A DNA stretch of 64,000 nucleotides, taken from contig NC_089982.1 in assembly GCF_036417845.1 (NCBI RefSeq), positions 42,309,684-42,373,683 on the forward strand, in the 5' to 3' direction. Under the pieces are notes generated by a model that saw nothing but the letters and a program-made list of their open reading frames with translations, made no database searches and was not told where the DNA came from. Made by a program: the position numbers and the translations under genes. Source of the DNA: Apteryx mantelli (lineage: Eukaryota > Chordata > Aves > Apterygiformes > Apterygidae). Shown one piece after another: positions 1 to 11,975 of the stretch (the first letter of the stretch is position 1; each line of letters starts with the position of its first letter).

Positions 1-425
1 CGATTTGGTTATCATCTCTCTCTCTCAAGAAAGTGCAGCTGTTTTAACTTAAATATGTTGTATGATCCAGCCTCAATGATCAGCCTCAGTATGAAATAAA
101 TACATACTTAGAAATGGGCTCTCTTGGTTTATTAGTATTATATATTATATTCTGCATGCACTTAACGAGAGACTTGAGTTGAACCATATATGAATTCATA
201 GGTCAAGCTGAGCTAAATCAAGGCAACTCCCTGTAAGTCAGAACTCTGAAAGCGAGCACAAAATTTGGGTTCACAGTGGTTCAACACAGTAATTGCTGAT
301 AAAAGTATCCTGCGCTGATTTAAGCAAGACAGTTTTCTCAGATTTTGACCACTTGACCACTGCATTTTCCTGAACGCATGTCTGTAGACTCAAGAGCATA
401 ACTTTTTCTTTACTCATTAGATGTA

Positions 426-465
426 GCAGCAATCTGTTTGTTCCTGCAGCAATCTATTTGTTCCA
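426..465. repeat. 20-bp tandem duplication
   Basis: Two adjacent 20-base units (426-445 and 446-465) beginning GCAGCAATCT and differing at two positions. It looks like a local duplication in non-coding DNA. Confidence 0.85.
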
Positions 466-3400
466 TAGATAATTCATTTCCAGATGGAAAAAAAAAATCC
501 ACAATAAATTCACAGAAATACCAATCTTTGAATCCAAGAACCCACACAGTGGACCTTTGCACATGGTTGTAGCATTCACTAGTAAATGTGTACTTCCATG
601 ATCATTATGTTTCTTGGAACAGAACTGACTAACACATAGAATGTGTTTTTATGTGGAAAATTGGTAATGGTTATCAGCAGGTAAGGCTTAAATCAAAAGA
701 CAATCACAGACTCATTTAAACCCATAAGCACTCCAGGCTCTAGAGAAGGACCAATCAAGTCTTTTCATTTGGCAAAACAGCTGTTCATAAGAGGGTGGCC
801 ACCTGAAATAAGAGACCCCATAGCAGGTCAGAGCTAACATTGATGGATTAACAGGCATTTTTCTTATTACGAATTTAGGCATAGTTTGATTAGCATCTTT
901 ATGCGGCCCTGGCAGCCTAAGCACTGTGCATTCCCCATCCCCGGTCATTCACTCCTTCCCCCCACTAATCCCTGCACTTCACACCAGAACAAGTATTTGT
1001 GTAACCAAGTGATAAATTGGACCGATTTCCTCATCCACATCCCATCTTTGTCGTTAGGTTATTATTAAACTGGATGGGTGCCCCAGCTGATATTACCATT
1101 CAGCGTGACAAGTGATTGTGATACGTAGGCGTGGGAAGAGAGGAAGGTGGAGAACAGGATTGCTTAACCCTGAACCATAACCAAAAGAGGTCTGAGCAAT
1201 CGGCATCTCCGCGCCTGTGGTAGTGGCTGCTGGCAGTGGGAGTAGGGAGGGTCAGTACGAAGAGGGGCAGGCACGATGCTGGGAGGAAGTGGAAGCAGGG
1301 TTTCTTACACCAAGGCTCGCTGGGAACTGGGCTTCAAAGAAGCTTCCTGTTGTTGTTTGTATAAGATGTTTCTAAACAAATGTTGCTCCAAGAATATGTT
1401 TAACTCAGCTTCTGTCTAATGAAAACAGTCCTATCTGCTCTTGAATTTTGGCTAACCATTAGGCCAAAGCAGCAGAGTGGTTCAATATCTAATTAAATAC
1501 TCCTGCTAGCAGGGATCCTCACTCAGAAACCACTGAAAAAACAGCAGAGTTTTCAGACTGTCTCAATTTTGCTACAGGCCTTCAGTGAAGTGTTTAAAAA
1601 TGTCAGAACTCTGTCTCTGCTGCCCTGAACTAAAAATACAAGTTGGAGAGATGTTTGACTGGAGGAGGGGAGTGAGGCAGCAGGGAGAGGATTAAGAAAT
1701 CATGTAAAAATATACCCTCTGAATAGAGAGATTTTGTTTGGCTCTTTTTTTGCCTAGCTGCAATCACAGTCATTGTACAAACAGTGTTGCATTTCTAAGA
1801 AAACCATGTAAGAAATCAAATGGCAATATTCAGTGTGACATGGCTAGCACCAGTTTTTTTAGTATGAATGTATGAATAATACTTGTGTCTTCATTATGCA
1901 GCTAGTATTATTGCATATATATTCATCAGAAACACTGCTTCATCTGTAGCTTTTTTTTTAACATATCATACCAAGTAAGAAAAGTATATTAGTGCAATCA
2001 GAACTCTTTCAAATGCAGCAGACTTTGGAACTACAAAGGAATAATTCCTACTGTCAGCACCTTCACTTGACAAGTTCTCTTTGACACAGGAGCCATGTTA
2101 AACTGTATTTTACTATTCAAATAACCATGGACTTAAAAAAAAACACAGACACACACAAACTGTGAGAAGAATATATACGATAGCTTGACCTCGAAACTAA
2201 TAATTATCATAAATTTCTTACCATAGGTTATTCTGAATATCAAAATTAAGCTTTGGATTTCATGGATCTATGCACTGCTCCTTATCCCACCAAATTTGCC
2301 CCAGCTCTCCCTTTATATCCCCATACAAATTAGCATTGCAGTACCTTCCACGTAAGTTCTCCCATGATACTCTTTCCCATATTCCCCTTCCTGGTTCAGG
2401 CATAAGAATGTATTCATCACTCATATAATGCTGGCCAGCTGGCTGCTGCCAAATATAGCAGACAAGTGTGAGTTTTCCATGCTTTTCCTTACTTAGGCAT
2501 TGATAAAATTGCTCTTATCTGCATAGCTCCTAATCTTCTCAAAACTGTATGAGTACAGTGACTATATCAAATTATTTGCTTCTTATATTCAGTATATTTG
2601 TAACACCAAGTATATAAACCAACTACAGTTTTAATAGATCTAGCTAAAAATTTATATCTAATCTGGACATCAGAGTGAAATAAGTAGCAATACTTCAATA
2701 CAAAAGGTTACTTAGATCTTGTTTAATGGATTAGTAAAAGCAATACATCGCATAATGTGTTAGAGTTGAAATGTTTACAAAGTAAGTAAAAAGGCTTTTT
2801 TAGAGTCTGGTGTCTTTTAAGAGATTAGTGAAATCAGGTTGTGTTTTTCTAGATACTTAAAGAGTTGACATCTGAGAACATTGTGTCTCCGGTGGTGTTA
2901 TAATGCTGGAGTAAAATAAATGGAAAGCTAACACTAACTGCAGCATAATAAATATGATTGCCAATAGATATGATTTAGAAACACACAGTAGTTCATAGCT
3001 TGGAGATAAAAATAGCTTCTTTGAGAGGTTTAGTTGAAGAGAGAAGCAGCTGTATTCTGTGGAGAAATCTCTGATCTTGCAGTTTGTTCCTTCCAAACCA
3101 GAGAAACACAGTACAAGAAATGTTAAAGGTGCAGAGCTTTTTTTTTCTTTTTACATAAAATGCAGCAGTCTAAAGTGGTATTTCAGTGGTATTAAACATA
3201 TATTTTTATTTTTATGGTGTAGCATATAATACTTCCTATGATAACACTGAGAAGATGTGTGTCCTGCTTAAAAGGACAAACTTATTTAAAGAACAAGTAT
3301 TCAGCTAGCCCAATTCCATCTCATCCTCAACCAACTTGTTACCTTGGACAAATCTGTCAGATCTGATTGAAAATTGTGAAGGAGTTCAAAAGCTATTGAA

Positions 3401-5579
3401 AGGAAGAGGAGAAAAGGCAGCTAAGGTGCATTATTTCCTTAAAAAGCACTAGGGTTATATATTCAGGATCCTATCCTCATCCCAGATAATATAAGATCTA
3501 CAGGCCTAAAAAACTGACATCCTTCCCAGACTGACCTCATTTACATGCCCTACCTAAATCAGAATCTTTTCAACAGTGTCAGAGGAGTTAGCACAGTATC
3601 AGACTAGTATGAGTGAGATCAGACTCAGGCTCTACAATTTCATGAAGTCACGGGTTATTTGAATGCATAATTCCCTCCACAAAAATACTCATATTTGAAT
3701 TCAAGCCTATATATTTTGATAGGTTCCCTTACCTAATTCTGAAGATACCCTTTTATAAGGCAGGATTTGCAGTGTTTTTGTTCATGACTGCTGAAGTCTC
3801 TTCTTAGGAGCACTATTGCTAGTTAAAGCCCCTGCTGCAGGCTAAGATTCCTTACTGCATGTAGTGATTTTGAAACTGTGCTGTCCAGGTGTTACTGATC
3901 ATTTTTTTTAACATGAAAAAAGGCAACAGCAATAATACTAAAAATGCCCACACTTTTAGTAAGGAAAATCTATAAATATGTACGCCTGTCAAGAACCAAA
4001 ACTACATTCAGAATTGCTAGTGCCCTCTTCAATTTTCTGTGAAGCAAATCGGTTTAAATCAGCAAGCCAGACAGCTTGGCAGATGCATTTAGTTTGTAAT
4101 TGTATCAAGAAAATGTATAATAGTAAAACTGACTGAAGAACCTAAGAGAATAATCTTACTATAGGTACCAGCTGAGAATGTCTTTTTGGTATGTCCCTCA
4201 GAGTGACACGGAAGACTGTGGAGTTGCATCTCTGCAAAGTCCAGATGGCTATAAAAAGTCACTCTTTATGGCCTGCTGCCCTCTCTAGGAAGCAGATATT
4301 CAGACATGTACTGCACCTTAGTGTCACTTGAAACAGGGACCTTATCTAAAGCTTACTGAAGTCAAAGGGAGGCCTTTCATTAAGCTCACAGTGTAAGACC
4401 TTTAAGGCTCTTACCTTTGCACCTGACTAACCATGAATGTGGGAACTGACATCCAGGGGACTACTCCTGCACTCAAATTTATGATAAATCAAGGCCCAAG
4501 TGAAGAGCCTCATACATCACAGTCATAATAATAATGTAGAAATGGAAAAATTTGGAAAAGGTATCCCAGTCTTATCAATTAAATCTATTAAATGTATGAG
4601 ATTTAGTAATCTTAAAAAGAAAGAAGTAACACTTTTAATTAACTATCTTCAAGTGTATTACAGACAATGAGAAGCTTATAGGCAATCATGAGAACCATAG
4701 GTAAGGAAGCAAGTTCTGTTACCTAGTGTTTCCTACTAGCTAGATGTCTCTAAATGTTGATTGCCAATAGGAAACGCTAGATATGTGGATTTAGCTGACA
4801 TTTGCATTACATGAATCAAGGTCCAAATGATTACAGAAACATTAAATAAAAAGGGCTGAATAACAATATGCAACAAATGCATTTTCTACCCCTCCGCCCC
4901 CCAAAAATTCATCAGGTTGCCAGTAACATTTCTACAAATCGTGTATGACCTTGCATCCATATATTCAGGCACACATAGAAGAGGATCTTTCAAGAATGTC
5001 TTTTCACAGACAGCTTTTATTAAGAAACAATAAAAACAGCATAATAAAAATGACATCACTTGTGGGAAAAAAATAGATTGTGGAATGAAAAACAGCAGCA
5101 TGGTGTCAGTGTGAACAAGAACCAAGAAAGACAAGGAGAGCATTGTCGATCAAGGCATTACTCCTGTCATGAACAAATGCTCTCCATGTTGTGCTGAAAT
5201 GAAATAAAATGGACTCATGTAGTGGGTGGGTGCTATGGGAAAGCTGTTCTTTTTCCATTGTGCCAAAAACATTTTGTTTCCTTGGTCTCAAAATGAAATC
5301 TAGATACATCTGAGGTGAAAAATCTTGAAATAGCCTTTCAGAGTCCTGCTTGTCATTTGTAAAAATACATATCCCTTTTATGAAAACAGAAGTAGAGAAC
5401 GTGTTATTTACACATCACCTTCTGATCACCATTTTGCCCTAAAACCATTTACATATCAATCTGTTGGCCTCAAACATGAATAAATGTCTGAGTTTGCCTT
5501 TCAATCTTTCATGTATACCTGACAGACTGTATCAAGGCTTCACCTAGAATTTCTGCTTCTTTGCTCTTCTCCAAACTGC

Positions 5580-5623
5580 GGTAAGAGATACCTATTTATG
5601 AGGTAAGAGATATCTATTTACCT
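5580..5623. repeat. 22-bp tandem duplication
   Basis: Two adjacent 22-base units beginning GGTAAGAGATA (5580-5601 and 5602-5623), with a few mismatches. It is a local tandem duplication without coding context. Confidence 0.85.
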
Positions 5624-8600
5624 TTATATCTGAAAGTCTGTGTGATTTGTAGCAAATTAGCTGACCATGGGGAGCCACACTGGTGCTGCAACCTCAAACA
5701 CCTTTGCACCTGGCACAAATTCTTGAGACTAAGCCTAATCTGTGTCAGATGACCAGATCTTCAGCACAGATCTTTGGAAAACATAAGATAGAGTGTGCTG
5801 CCAGTTTTGCTGTAATGAGATGGATATTCTGCATGGACGTAATTCCAACCTACATGGGATTTGTAAACTTTGTATTTATATGGAGTGTGAATTCTGAGAA
5901 ATTTGCCTACTTACTTAGAACAGAATTTTAGTGCAAGTAACTATTTAAAGCTTACCACATGTATAAAGTACTGTCCTGAATGGAGGTGAGTTTTACCGCA
6001 CACTTGGGCATTTTACAAAATCAGAGTAAAAACTCCTATGATTTCCTCAGAAACACGTTCCTATGAAGTATAAATTTATGAAGTTTAAGTTTATGATGTG
6101 TAAATTGATGGTTCTAACAACACAGAGCTTGGAGGACAGGAGGCAGTATTTGCTAGGCCTAATGTTAGCCCTGGAAGCCCGTCTTCCCTTAACTCCCTGT
6201 ATAGGTAATGCAGGGAAAGACATTTCAGAAGGTGTGTAGCACCTGTAGAAGAGCAGGTGTGGATGCCCTTGAGTCGCTATTGGAGGACATTAGGAAAATT
6301 ACTATCCTCCGGTCTTTGTGCATTCTCTCCCAAACCTTCAAAATATCAACTTACTTAGACCACTAATGCTGTTTTGCACAGGTGAAAATATTGAATATAT
6401 ATTATTTTTGGCCACAGGTAAATTAGATTATAAGAGATTAGAGCTGGACATTTTTTCCTCTCTGAAATGTCATCCTCAAATATTTGAAATTCCACAAAAA
6501 ATGGGCAGAAGAAAATAGTTTGCTTTGACACAGTCTTTAGTAATGACTCAGGTATTTATGTTTTCATCTCAAGGGAAATACCCCCCTATTAAATAATATG
6601 AGGAGGAATGAAGAAGACAGGGTAGAGCTATAAGTTGTTTATATCTTTCAGTTGAGAAAGGGCTGCCAATGAAACTTCTCATTTGATTATTACCCAGTTT
6701 CCCCATCTCTCTATTCAATTAATTTAATCTGTAGCAGTCAGAGGTGCTATTTAATCCCATGTCTCCTAGTGTTATATATTCTTTAAAAACACACACACAC
6801 ACAAAATCAGTTTCCTTATTGTCTTCATTCTCTATACAATGGTTTGGTAAAATCTGTGATCCAAGGAATTAGGAATAGGTCTGAACCAAAACCTTAAACT
6901 GAAGTATTATCAGGCCCTAGACTTCAGAGAAAAATCTAGAGAAAAGTTATATGCCGCTAATTTGTTCCTATAATAAGCTGAAATCCAAAATCAGATTTTT
7001 AGGAGAGCATTTGAGTTCCCGACCAGCAGTTCACTTTTCTTCAACAGAGTGTTTAGGTGAATGATTAATTTTAAGCAAATTCTTCAGTCTCAGTCATCTT
7101 AGAACATTTTTCTAAGGTCAGAATCAGATTTTGATAAACAAGGCCAGATGTAAGCATGTGCTCATTTAGAGTCTGAATATAAACCACTATCAAATTTTGC
7201 TTTTAAGATCCGTTAATAATAGATGGTACTTTATTGCAAGACAGCAGAGTCAGAAGGTGAAAAAGAATATTAGTGTTGTAGCCAGGTGTCAGGAGGGGAA
7301 AGTCCCCAAGGGGGTTGAGGATTCCAGTGTCAAGTCATAAAACCAAAGACAAAAATACTGCTCTTAGTAGATGTCATCTACACCCTGCAGATGTCAGGTC
7401 AGCCCCTCGGAGAGACTACTTTCATCTTTGTCCTTATAAAAATTCTTCTGAAGAGCAACGGTTTAGCTTTCGACATCCGCCAAACTCGTCTTCCTGATGA
7501 ACACATTCCTTTTTATACAGTGTTCACTTCCCACTGTCATTTCAGGCAGCATAACCGCTGTTATTTGTGTGACTGTGTACTAGTCTGTGTCCTTAGCAGG
7601 GGCTGGAAACAGCAGAGTGCCTCTTGCAGGGAAGGGAGGAAACGTATGCAAGAAGCCTGATCCTGGGAGAGCTCCCAGCTTAATGCAGCCAAGCCTAAGG
7701 AATACTCCAACTTACACGTGCTGACATGGCTTTAACATGTTCAGCAGGCTTGGTGGGTGAAAACCACCTGATTCACACATTCTCAGGCAGGTAGCATGAG
7801 ATGGTATCACTTGAAAAAGATGGGTTATATGATTTGAGACCATACCTCTAGCAAGAGAAAGGTCAACATAGGAATAATGCTGCTACCCTATTGAAGACCT
7901 CTGAATCCTAGGCAGACTAGTTTTAGTCTCTGTGCACATGTAGATTCCTCTAAAGTTGTTCTAACGTATCACCCTGTATACACATTTAATTCAGCCAAAT
8001 CAAACATTTCCAATAAATTAACTGGTACTTGCTCAAGTAATTCTGTTTCCTTCTCCCACTGTATTGGAAGAAAATGCTTTTTTTTTAAAGGGAAAGCATT
8101 AATCAGAAAAAAATCACTGTGATTTTTTCTAATGGGAAAAAGAACACTGATATTTTTAATAGAAAAACAAAGCTAGATTTCTATATTATATCTCTTTGTG
8201 AAAATGCGCACCCCTTAGTATATGAAAATTAACATGAAGTGATAGGGGAATAATTCCAGGAGCCTGTTGTTAAATTATTAGCAACATGCTCCATAGAGAA
8301 CCACACAGAAAAGGGGAATCTCATAAAACACAAAAGGGCAAAGCTCTGAAACAAAGTTCTCTCTTTGTAATTCATTTTATGTATAATACTTTGCTTCTCT
8401 ATTCTCGGCCATGCTCTTCTTTAAGTAAATTATCTGCCAATAAAGAAATACATGGAATTATAATGCACAACACCACATTGCTATTTTAATATTCTACACT
8501 ATTCATAAGACTGCACAAGGCACAGTTTTTGACTTTTAAATATTGGCAAATCAAATAATTTTCATTTCTTAGGCATTTATCCATACCAAAGTAGAGCATT

Positions 8601-9550
8601 TTAAATTCACCATCACATCCTGAGATCTCTTTGCTCTAAAAGATATCAGGTCTGATTGCCATTTATGCTACACTTACATGTATACCCATTTTAAAGACCC
8701 TCTTCTCTGCCAGAATGATTTAAAGCAAACTTGCTAAATGAAAATAGGGGCTATCTTGTATTTTTAAAAGCTGGTTATTCAAAAAGGCATTGATTGTACA
8801 GCAAAGTACACTTTATGATGCAGAACCTCAGCTGGCTAATGTTGTAGTTCCATTTGCAGCAGTTAAGCTATGTGGGTTTCCCTCAGCTGGGGATCTAGTC
8901 CTGTATATTTTGTGTAATTAGAGGATATATATTTTAAGCAATAACACACAGAGCTCTATTGTGTATATTTGGCAAATATTTCCACACTTCAATCAACTAC
9001 AGAAACTGTGAGTTTGGAAGCTAATATACCAATTACAACCAAACTATATCCTCCTTTTAAATTGTGCAAATCTTGATTAAATCATCCATTGTCTTGGAGA
9101 TAATCCAGGTTTATACTGTTGCATTTGAACACAGAATTCTATAAGGCTGTACATAATTTATACAGATAGGAGCTAATCACTATGAAAAGATTCAGGTAGC
9201 TAAAGCTGAATTTTTTATCCTAGACCTGATTTTGAGTGTCACCTGTGAGGACGGAATTCCACCCTGTGCAGAGGGTGGGTGTTTCAATCCCTCTTTAGAT
9301 TCTTGACATAGGTGTTAAATAGAATTTATAGGGTCCATAGGCTTGGGACTGACAGTGAATTTTATCCCAGCAACACTAACTCCTTCCAATGATGGCAGGT
9401 GAAAAAGGGGGGTTGTTTTTTTAAACTAAAAAAGCCTGTATTATTAAAATCAGCTATAATCAGTTGGGATTAAAGGCCCATTTGTGCTTACATTTACGGT
9501 GGTGAAACATCAGAGTAATCCCATTGTGCTCTGTGGAATTACTCTAGGTT

Positions 9551-9556
9551 TTTATT
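9551..9556 (-). terminator. Candidate NPY1R poly(A) signal
   Basis: TTTATT on the plus strand gives the canonical AATAAA on the minus strand, about 640 bases beyond the NPY1R stop codon. It is the first canonical hexamer I found downstream of the gene. A weaker variant, TATAAA on the minus strand, occurs near 10106, closer to the stop. Use of either site is inferred. Confidence 0.35.
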
Positions 9557-10198
9557 CTCGTAAATGAGAACAGAATTTCTCTCTTAATCCTGTCTTTGAA
9601 CCTAAGTGATTACAGCCTGAATTGCCTCTATGAGTGAGAAAAATGCGTGTCCCCATTTAACTTATTCTACAGGTTTCACATTTTCATGTGCCTATACTGA
9701 TTTTAAAGGATTTTAACATTGAGCAAAAGCCAGATTAAAAAAAAAAAAAAAAGACCTCTTCAAATCAGAATATCCTAATTTTATGCACATGGTGTCCTCT
9801 GTAGTGACAGCCTCTCTGTGGTCCATATTGTTTCTAATGGTCTGAGATGGACACTCCTGAAAAATACTCCTTTGGAAAAAAGTCAATATAAATCTTTGTG
9901 CTAAAGTGCATAATTATACAAAGAAAACAGAACAAAAGATAGCTGATGAAAACCCTAGGCAGTAGCAGGTCCAACTATATCTTGTAATAAGATTCAGGTA
10001 TAACTGCTGTGAACATTAAAGCAGCAAAAGGTGCAGAAATGCACAGCATATAATTTCAAAGTGACAACAAAGTTCCTTGAAAAAAGGAAGAAAAGCTTTA
10101 TCCATTTTATACTTGTTACATGATTGTGCTTGTCCTCGAACACACCTCACTTGTATTCACACTTCCAGCAGTTTGGTGTAGGATTATTATTACTTTTT

Positions 10199-10657
10199 TT
10201 ATATTTTGTCATCATCATCACTACTTATTTTTTTAAATGCAACTGGGCTTGCCTGCTTTAAAGAGGTTTTTGAAACATCTGTGTGCATGGTGGACATGGC
10301 TATAGTCTCATAATCCTCCTCACGGGAGCGGAAGTGACAGAAATGAAATAAAAACTGCAAGTCCCTCTGGAAGTTCTTATTGAGAAACCCATAGAAGATA
10401 GGGTTCACACAAGTAGAGATCATGGCTGTGAGGTGGCAAATCAGGAATAACAGATTGTGGCTGCAGGTCGCAACAGGCAAAATTTCGTGATTCCAGTCAA
10501 ACACAATATTGAAGATGGTGAGAGGCAGCCAGCAAACTGCAAACGCAACCACTATTGAGATCAGCATGATGTTGATCCTTTTGGTTTCAGAGGATCTGTA
10601 TTTATTGTCTCTCATCTTGTCCATCATGTTGTTCCTTTTTTTTAATCGTATGTATAT
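10199..10657 (-). CDS. NPY1R: NPY1R coding exon B (residues 234-385 and stop)
   Basis: 459 bases including the TAA at 10199-10201. It encodes intracellular loop 3 from IYIRLKKR, TM6, extracellular loop 3, TM7 with NPIFY, and the C-terminal tail. The tail carries a Ser/Thr-rich stretch (MSTMHTDVSKTS), as in other Y1 receptors, and ends in an acidic DDDDKI. Confidence 0.97.
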   Translation of the reverse strand: MYIRLKKRNNMMDKMRDNKYRSSETKRINIMLISIVVAFAVCWLPLTIFNIVFDWNHEILPVATCSHNLLFLICHLTAMISTCVNPIFYGFLNKNFQRDLQFLFHFCHFRSREEDYETIAMSTMHTDVSKTSLKQASPVAFKKISSDDDDKI

Positions 10658-11475
10658 CTGCAGAAAATTCAACAGAGAAACATGTGGGATGATTTAACCT
10701 GCAAACATAAACTTTGCAAGGATAAACAAACATCAGACAGAAGGAAGGACAGATCACAAAGGGGAATCTCTCTTACCTTTAAGTAGCAAATAAATATAAA
10801 ACAAAGCGGTCCAAAGTACTGAATGACCAAAAGAGTCGTGGTATAAGAAAGCCTGGCGGTGTCCAAAGGGAACAGGTCCAAACACACATATTTGTCTTTA
10901 TATTCATCAAATGTTATGTTTCTGAAGGGTTCATCTGTTAACACATGGTAAATCAGGAAAGGCAAAGAGGAAGCTGTGGCTAAAATCCATATGGCAGCAA
11001 TCCCCATGTAGGCATGTCTGTTATTCGGCCTCCAGCCACGGGGATTGATGATCAGCTGGTGGCGTTCAATAGCAATGAGGACTAAAGAAAAGACAGAGAC
11101 AGTGATTGAGGCACATTGCACAAAAGGATTCAACTTGCACATGGCTTCCCCAAAAATCCAGTGGTCCATTAAAGTATATACAAAGGTAAAGGGAAGACAC
11201 ATGATGGTCACCAGAAGATCAGAGAAGGACAGGTTGACAATGAGGATATTAGTAACATTGCGCATCTCCTTTTGCTTTAGAATAATGATAATCAAGGCCA
11301 GATTCCCAGAGATGCCCAGAATTATCACAGTCCCATAAGCCAAGGCCAAAGTGAAGACCATGGCCAAAGGCACATGGCAATCTTCATCCTCAAACTGCAA
11401 GATCTGGGAATTCTTCTCTGAAAAATTCAGGTGCACGGAGTTATTTCCAGGCGAGACGAGAACTGAGGCATTCAT
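10199..11475 (-). CDS. NPY1R: Neuropeptide Y receptor type 1 (NPY1R), complete coding region, 2 exons
   Basis: Class A Gi-coupled receptor for NPY and PYY in the plasma membrane. Joining 11475-10777 to 10657-10199 gives 385 residues (human has 384). I chose the ATG at 11475 because the protein then starts MNAS and aligns with other Y1 receptors; it has A at -3, and the frame upstream continues to an ATG at 11514 that lacks family support. Visible landmarks: N-glycosylation sequons at N2, N11 and N17; N58 of TM1; D86 of TM2; C113 and C198 for the extracellular disulfide; ERH at 137-139, the Y1 form of DRY; W276 and D287 in and above TM6; NPIFY at 318-322; and C340 as a likely palmitoylation site. 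The intron falls after K233 at the end of TM5, the conserved NPY1R position. Compared with human from memory, it has two extra residues (P294, V295) in extracellular loop 3. NPY5R lies divergently about 14 kb away. Confidence 0.98.
10658..10776 (-). other. NPY1R: NPY1R intron of 119 bp
   Basis: GT-AG intron between K233 and I234. The donor is GTAAGAG and the acceptor reads TTTTCTGCAG before ATATAC. Translation continuing from exon A stays open for 35 codons before a stop near 10669-10671, so a retained intron would encode a receptor truncated after TM5. The length, 119, is not a multiple of three. Confidence 0.93.
10777..11475 (-). CDS. NPY1R: NPY1R coding exon A (residues 1-233)
   Basis: 699 bases, exactly 233 codons, covering the extracellular N-terminus through TM5 and ending at the AAG codon of K233. 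The donor reads AAAG/GTAAGAG on the minus strand (intron begins at 10776). A possible upstream acceptor at 11598-11599, after a pyrimidine-rich stretch ending CCACTCCAG, would make this exon start at 11597 with a 5' UTR of about 122 bases. That boundary is inferred. Confidence 0.95.
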
Positions 11476-11559
11476 GTTGTTTGCAGTTTGCTGTACAGCT
11501 GCCACGGGTTTCATCCAAACCGTTTCCAAAGTTCAAAATATTCCCGTCAGCCCTTGAGC

Positions 11560-11970
11560 AGACCCCAATCCTCGGTCCCACATTTCCCTCGCACGACCTG
11601 GAGTGGGGACAGAGGCAGGTGTGTTTATTGCTCTGCCCCCCCTACGCCCCCGCTTACAGCGCAGCTGCTTCAGGGAGTGCAAAACCACCCCCTGCGAAGG
11701 GGTGAGACCCGCGGGGGTGCTGCTGCCGGGCACAGCGTGGGCGCGGGGCGCCGCAGCCCCGCTTCTCCCTGGGGATTAGCTCACCACCAGCTCGGGCGCT
11801 CCGTGGCCGGGGAGCATTCCCCGCAGGAGGAGGGTGGTCGCGCCCCGCGGCTGGTGGCTGCAGTCCGCGGGAAGGAAGGCAGAAGGACGCATGAAAACGC
11901 GCGCCTGCGAGCGGGCGAGGGAACTGCTACTGCTCGCGCCCTACAGGTCCACGAAATACGGGGCTGAGGA
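11560..11970 (-). promoter_or_regulatory. GC- and CpG-rich proximal 5' region of NPY1R
   Basis: Immediately upstream of the NPY1R coding exon, base composition changes sharply from AT-rich to GC-rich with many CpG dinucleotides (densest about 11690-11960), then falls back by 12000. The long overlapping frames here on both strands are a composition effect. Mammalian NPY1R is known to use several 5' exons and promoters; this patch would suit the proximal one. A minus-strand GTGAGC donor-like site lies near 11770-11780. Exact transcription starts cannot be read from sequence. Confidence 0.5.
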
Positions 11971-11975
11971 GTAAT

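Larger units (their letters stand above)
1..9550. other. Non-coding spacer downstream of NPY1R
   Basis: AT-rich DNA with only short, stop-limited reading frames that show no recognisable protein similarity and no codon-like composition. It holds short CA tracts (around 2143-2158 and 6786-6801) and two small tandem duplications listed separately. I saw no tRNA-like boxes, no CR1 3' ends and no splice-flanked exon that I could support. The right end approaches the likely NPY1R poly(A) site. Confidence 0.6.

Noticed and set aside
11476-11529. N-terminal extension of NPY1R upstream of the ATG at 11475
   Set aside because: The frame is open upstream, but the codon at 11529 is TTG and the ATG at 11514 has no support from the family, whose proteins begin at the MN(A/S) start used here.
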